Below, one piece after another: positions 5,953-8,253 of a stretch of DNA of 8,253 nt (the stretch's first letter is position 1; every line of letters begins with the position of its first letter). This DNA comes from SSEF01 sp964604195 (GTDB taxonomy: Bacteria > Patescibacteriota > Minisyncoccia > Moranbacterales > UBA1568). The stretch covers positions 1-8,253 of the forward strand of contig CAZRXW010000039.1 in NCBI GenBank assembly GCA_964604195.1, read 5' to 3'. A program made the translations under genes and the position numbers. The notes under the pieces are model-generated. The model had not been told where the DNA came from. It ran no database searches and was given only the letters and a program-made list of their open reading frames with translations.

Positions 5953-6831
5953 ATGACACTTCGATTTATCTCGATAGCGCTCCTGGCAATTGTGTTGGTG
6001 CTTCCAGTGGGAGCGTTGGCTGAATCCGGAGCCAATACCAACGCTACCAAGCGGGCAGAGGCAATGAAACAGAAAATGGAAGAACGCCAGGCTAAAACCG
6101 AAGCCCGTATTGAGGAAAGAACGGCCAAGATGGAAGAACGGCAGGCCGCTTGGGCTGAGAAAAAGGAAGAAATGCAGGAGAAACGACAGGCCGCTTTTTG
6201 TGAGCGTTTTACTACACGGATTGATGCTCGAGGAGATCGCATGGAGGAGCGAGCTAGCAAGGTGAGTAGCAAAATGAGTAATCGCTCTGAGCGACGTACT
6301 GATCGAAGGGATAACCGGGATGATCTGCTTGATGGGAAGCGAAATGGCCAGGATGAAAAGCGGACAGCGCTCTACGCTAAGTTGGAAGGCCAGGCTGATT
6401 CTGATGAGGAAAAAGCAGCGGTAGCAGACTTTAAAGAAGCTGTTGATAAGGCAGTAGCTGCAAGGCGAGCAGCAGTTGATGCAGCTATTAGTTCTTTTCG
6501 TTCGGGTGTGGATGCTCTAGTGGATGCTCGAAAGAATAGCGCTTCCGAAGTTTATGGTGATTTCAAAGAAGCAGCTGATGCGGCTGCTAATCAGGCGAAA
6601 TCTGATTGTGAAGCAGGAAAAAGCGTTGAAGAGGTACGCTCTGCGTATGAGTCTGCCATGAAGACTGCTCGGGAAAAGCTCAAGGAAGATAAGAGCGGTA
6701 CGGATAAGATTCGTGATGATGTAGAGAAACTTGCCGAGACCAAAAAGAGCGCCATTGAAAAGGCAATGAGTGATTTCAAGGCAGCTGTCGAGGCAGCCAA
6801 AGCTGATTTGAAAAAGGTGTTGTCGGTGTAG
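5953..6831 (+). CDS. Secreted, highly charged coiled-coil protein with internal repeats
   Basis: No known function. From ATG 5953 the 292-aa product opens with a classical signal peptide (MTLRFISIALLAIVLVLPVG) and a signal peptidase I site after ALA (residues 21-23). An earlier in-frame ATG at 5923 would overlap the upstream gene and put extra polar residues before the signal peptide, so 5953 is preferred. The mature protein is rich in Lys, Glu, Arg and Ala and almost wholly helical. It has an N-terminal coiled coil with a repeated MEERQA unit (42-64), then a region with Cys83 (AFCERF), a very basic/acidic stretch (110-135), and Ala-rich helices with three FKxA repeats (160, 204 and 275). A second cysteine, Cys219, could pair with Cys83 outside the cell. 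Genes of this style are common near envelope genes in Patescibacteria as I recall, but the role is unknown. A strong terminator follows. Confidence 0.8.
   Translation: MTLRFISIALLAIVLVLPVGALAESGANTNATKRAEAMKQKMEERQAKTEARIEERTAKMEERQAAWAEKKEEMQEKRQAAFCERFTTRIDARGDRMEERASKVSSKMSNRSERRTDRRDNRDDLLDGKRNGQDEKRTALYAKLEGQADSDEEKAAVADFKEAVDKAVAARRAAVDAAISSFRSGVDALVDARKNSASEVYGDFKEAADAAANQAKSDCEAGKSVEEVRSAYESAMKTAREKLKEDKSGTDKIRDDVEKLAETKKSAIEKAMSDFKAAVEAAKADLKKVLSV
6076..6146 (+). repeat. 17-bp imperfect direct repeat inside the coiled-coil gene
   Basis: ATGGAAGAACGCCAGGC (6076-6092) recurs with one change at 6130-6146. The 54-bp offset is exactly 18 codons, so the reading frame and the coiled-coil register are shifted by a whole unit. 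It encodes the two MEERQA segments and suggests local duplication within the gene. Confidence 0.6.
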
Positions 6832-6858
6832 GTTTGTTGTTTCCTGACTAAAAGGGCC

Positions 6859-6900
6859 AAGGACTCCTCGCTCGAGGAGTCCTTCTTTCTCCTTCTTTTC
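6859..6900 (+). terminator. Intrinsic terminator after the coiled-coil gene
   Basis: An 11-bp perfect stem (6859-6869 with 6874-6884) closes a GCTC loop, and the following 16 bases are almost only T and C. It lies 27 nt after the stop at 6831 and ends the 5547-5953 transcript. Confidence 0.9.
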
Positions 6901-6904
6901 CAGA

Positions 6905-6913
6905 TGGTATACT
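6905..6913 (+). promoter_or_regulatory. Extended -10 promoter giving a leaderless start
   Basis: TGGTATACT (TG-n-TATACT) lies directly after the terminator tail. The -10 hexamer ends 6 bases before ATG 6920, so transcription would begin at or next to the start codon. No good -35 is visible; the matching positions fall in the T/C-rich terminator tail. Confidence 0.6.
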
Positions 6914-6930
6914 AGGTCTATGGAACCTAG
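6912..6930. repeat. Inverted repeat spanning the -10 end and start codon
   Basis: CTAGGT (6912-6917) and ACCTAG (6925-6930) are perfect 6-bp arms around 7 bases that contain the ATG at 6920. The layout is that of a small operator placed on the transcription start. Six-base arms can also arise by chance. Confidence 0.4.
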
Positions 6931-7879
6931 ATACAAATGGATTCTGGTGGGAGGGGTTGGATGCGTCCTAGTGGGCGGTTTGGTTTTTTGGTTTTTTTCA
7001 ACAAAAAAAATGACGCAGGCCCCAGATATTTTTAGTGAGGGGAGTACAGAAGAATTTCCCCAGATTCCGCAAGGGGATTTCAGGGCTGTGCTGGAAACTA
7101 TGCCGACACCTCTGAATTTTTCAGATCTGGCCAAGGAAGAGCTTGAGGCAGATGTTGAGGCCGAGCTTGCTCTGTTTGATGAGCGGATTACGCAACCTCT
7201 TAAGGAATTAATGCTGTTTGCTGAGGCGACTCAGACTGGTCTGGAACAAAACGATCGTGATTGGTGCTCAGTGTATCGTTTACTAGAGGATCGTTATACA
7301 TTACCCGCTGAGTCATCGGAGCTAGTTTTGGCTGCCTATCGGGAGCAAATGGAGAATGAGCGGTCGATACGAGTAGAGGGGCGACTTACCGAGAGGTATG
7401 CTACGTGGAATACATGGCTGCTTCGTTTGGCCGAAGCAGGTGTCGATAAGAAAAAAGTTAAGAAATCAGTTGAAGAGCTGCAAGAAGATTTCAATGATAT
7501 AACAGATGCTTATGATGAGGCGCTCATTAGTGAGCGAGAAAGAATGTTTCAAGTAATCGATAAACAAATACTGAGTTATCCTGAGAGGCTGAGTTGGTCA
7601 CGGGCGCTTTATAGTAAACTCGACCTTTCTTTGCCGGAGAAGGCAGCGGTATGTGCTGAGGGGTGGGCAATTGATGCCGGTGAGGTACAACAGCTCAAAA
7701 GCCGAGTTATCTCCTGGCGAGCTCTCTTAAAGCAGGCTGCAGTAGATGCAGAAGAGATGCGCTCATCGATTGAGCAATTTTCTCAAGGAGAGAATGTCAC
7801 TTTTCAGAAAGAGCTTGTTGCTTTGAACGGAGAATTAGAGAAGATAATATCCCAGTTTCAATTACGGATGAAGGAGTAA
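6920..7879 (+). CDS. Membrane-anchored helical extracytoplasmic protein, unknown family
   Basis: I do not recognise this 319-aa protein. A short basic N terminus (MEPRYK) is followed by one hydrophobic segment (about 7-26, WILVGGVGCVLVGGLVFWFF) and then a Lys-Lys pair. No signal peptidase site is clear, so it is read as a signal anchor with residues ~30-319 outside. The outer part is acidic and mostly helical, with several amphipathic stretches (for example 178-217 and 292-315) and two cysteines, Cys116 (DWCSVY) and Cys245 (AVCAEGW), that could form a disulfide. Its start codon sits on the expected transcription start, so it is likely translated from a leaderless mRNA. The alkyltransferase-like gene follows 4 nt after its stop and uses a Shine-Dalgarno inside this gene's end. 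It resembles the 5953 product in helical, charged style but shows no obvious sequence identity with it. Confidence 0.8.
   Translation: MEPRYKWILVGGVGCVLVGGLVFWFFSTKKMTQAPDIFSEGSTEEFPQIPQGDFRAVLETMPTPLNFSDLAKEELEADVEAELALFDERITQPLKELMLFAEATQTGLEQNDRDWCSVYRLLEDRYTLPAESSELVLAAYREQMENERSIRVEGRLTERYATWNTWLLRLAEAGVDKKKVKKSVEELQEDFNDITDAYDEALISERERMFQVIDKQILSYPERLSWSRALYSKLDLSLPEKAAVCAEGWAIDAGEVQQLKSRVISWRALLKQAAVDAEEMRSSIEQFSQGENVTFQKELVALNGELEKIISQFQLRMKE
7871..7876 (+). promoter_or_regulatory. Shine-Dalgarno site for the alkyltransferase-like gene
   Basis: AAGGAG lies 7 nt before ATG 7884 and overlaps the last codons of the upstream gene (stop 7877-7879). It is the only strong, well-spaced Shine-Dalgarno in the window. 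It supports the 7884 start and translational coupling. Confidence 0.8.
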
Positions 7880-7883
7880 ATTC

Positions 7884-8198
7884 ATGGCACCATCTTCTCA
7901 GACAAAGCAAAGTTCTTTTCGTGAACGAGTATACAAAATTGTCGCCCAGATCAGAAAGGGGAGTGTGCTTACCTATGGCGAAGTGGCCAGACGAGCAGGA
8001 AGACCTGGGGCAGCTAGGGCAGTGGGTACGGCGATGAAAGAAAATCCTTATCCAAAACAGGTGCCGTGTCATCGGGTTGTCCGGGCTGATGGTAATATTG
8101 GTGAATACGCCTTTGGTGGCCCCAAGATCAAGCTGAAGAAACTCCAATCCGAAGGGGTGCCTTTTTTGAATGCTGACCGAGTGCGGATAGATGTCTAA
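7884..8198 (+). CDS. Methylated-DNA--protein-cysteine methyltransferase family (MGMT, minimal domain)
   Basis: A 104-aa protein holding only the C-terminal DNA-binding/active-site domain of O6-methylguanine-DNA methyltransferase. It shows the helix-turn-helix with VLTYGEVARRAG (Tyr31), PGAARAVG with the base-flipping Arg45, the Asn hinge ENP (54-55), the active-site motif PCHRVV with acceptor Cys62, and the loop GNIGEYAFGGPKIKLKKLQSEGV. In the reaction the cysteine takes the alkyl group from O6-alkylguanine and is used up. Because Cys62 is present, it is not a classical alkyltransferase-like protein, in which Trp replaces Cys. The N-terminal domain of Ada/Ogt-type enzymes is absent; full-length enzymes are usually about 150-180 aa. 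It is therefore either a minimal active enzyme or a damage sensor. It is translationally coupled to the 6920 gene, and its 3' end overlaps a possible next gene. Confidence 0.93.
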   Translation: MAPSSQTKQSSFRERVYKIVAQIRKGSVLTYGEVARRAGRPGAARAVGTAMKENPYPKQVPCHRVVRADGNIGEYAFGGPKIKLKKLQSEGVPFLNADRVRIDV

Positions 8199-8253
8199 GC
8201 TGAAGAAGATGAGATACATAGGTAACACTCTGAAAGGAGCGGATTTGAAGAAT
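8191..8253 (+). CDS. Possible start of a downstream gene, truncated by the window edge
   Basis: ATG 8191 overlaps the end of the alkyltransferase-like gene by 8 nt (ATGTCTAA) and opens a frame that stays open to the window end (21 codons, starting MSKLKKMRYIGN). An in-frame ATG at 8209 is an alternative start. Other plus-strand frames close quickly here. The overlap suits tight operon packing, but the stretch is too short to identify, and the upstream sequence has only a weak purine run. Confidence 0.4.
   Translation, partial: MSKLKKMRYIGNTLKGADLKN

Noticed and set aside
5868..6272. Minus-strand open frame over the coiled-coil gene
   Set aside because: It is a shadow of the Lys/Glu/Ala-rich plus-strand gene, which has a signal peptide, spacing and a terminator that fit.
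6517..7134. 205-codon minus-strand open frame
   Set aside because: It crosses the intrinsic terminator and the promoter at 6905 and lies opposite two plus-strand genes; its product shows no family features.

Overview
The window looks like a piece of a small-genome bacterial chromosome, most likely a Patescibacteria/CPR lineage. That is inference from several traits: tight gene spacing, standard stops with UGA read as stop, almost no Shine-Dalgarno sites, a tRNA without an encoded CCA end, and a run of secreted or membrane-anchored helical proteins with no recognisable family. No single marker here fixes the phylum. I see no transposase, phage gene, CRISPR array or integration site.

Layout. 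Positions 1-163 hold a hairpin terminator and a promoter. Next come a VOC/PhnB-like protein (164-589) and an endonuclease/exonuclease/phosphatase (EEP) family gene (638-1376) that is split between two reading frames. On the minus strand, a tRNA-Ala(UGC) gene (2079-2152) with a near-consensus promoter is followed after 17 nt by a TrhA/hemolysin III family membrane protein (2061 down to 1399). This minus-strand unit converges on the EEP gene and diverges from a plus-strand run: an unrecognised 133-aa protein (2231-2632), a DedA-type membrane protein (2644-3336) and full-length UvrB (3394-5427).

After uvrB, a new promoter drives a single-pass membrane protein with an acidic tail (5547-5939) and a secreted charged coiled-coil protein (5953-6831), closed by a strong intrinsic terminator. 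A further promoter, so close to the start codon that the mRNA would be leaderless, drives a membrane-anchored helical protein (6920-7879). It is coupled to a small methylguanine-DNA methyltransferase-like protein (7884-8198) and probably to another gene that runs off the right edge (from 8191).

Functionally the window mixes DNA repair (UvrB, the alkyltransferase-like protein), membrane proteins (TrhA, DedA) and an envelope block of three unknown extracytoplasmic proteins. The envelope block is the part most likely to hold undescribed biology. The split EEP gene, the promoter architecture (repeated TATACTAG -10 regions, a leaderless start with an inverted repeat over the start codon, and SD-less initiation) and the tRNA-trhA unit are the other points worth a second look.
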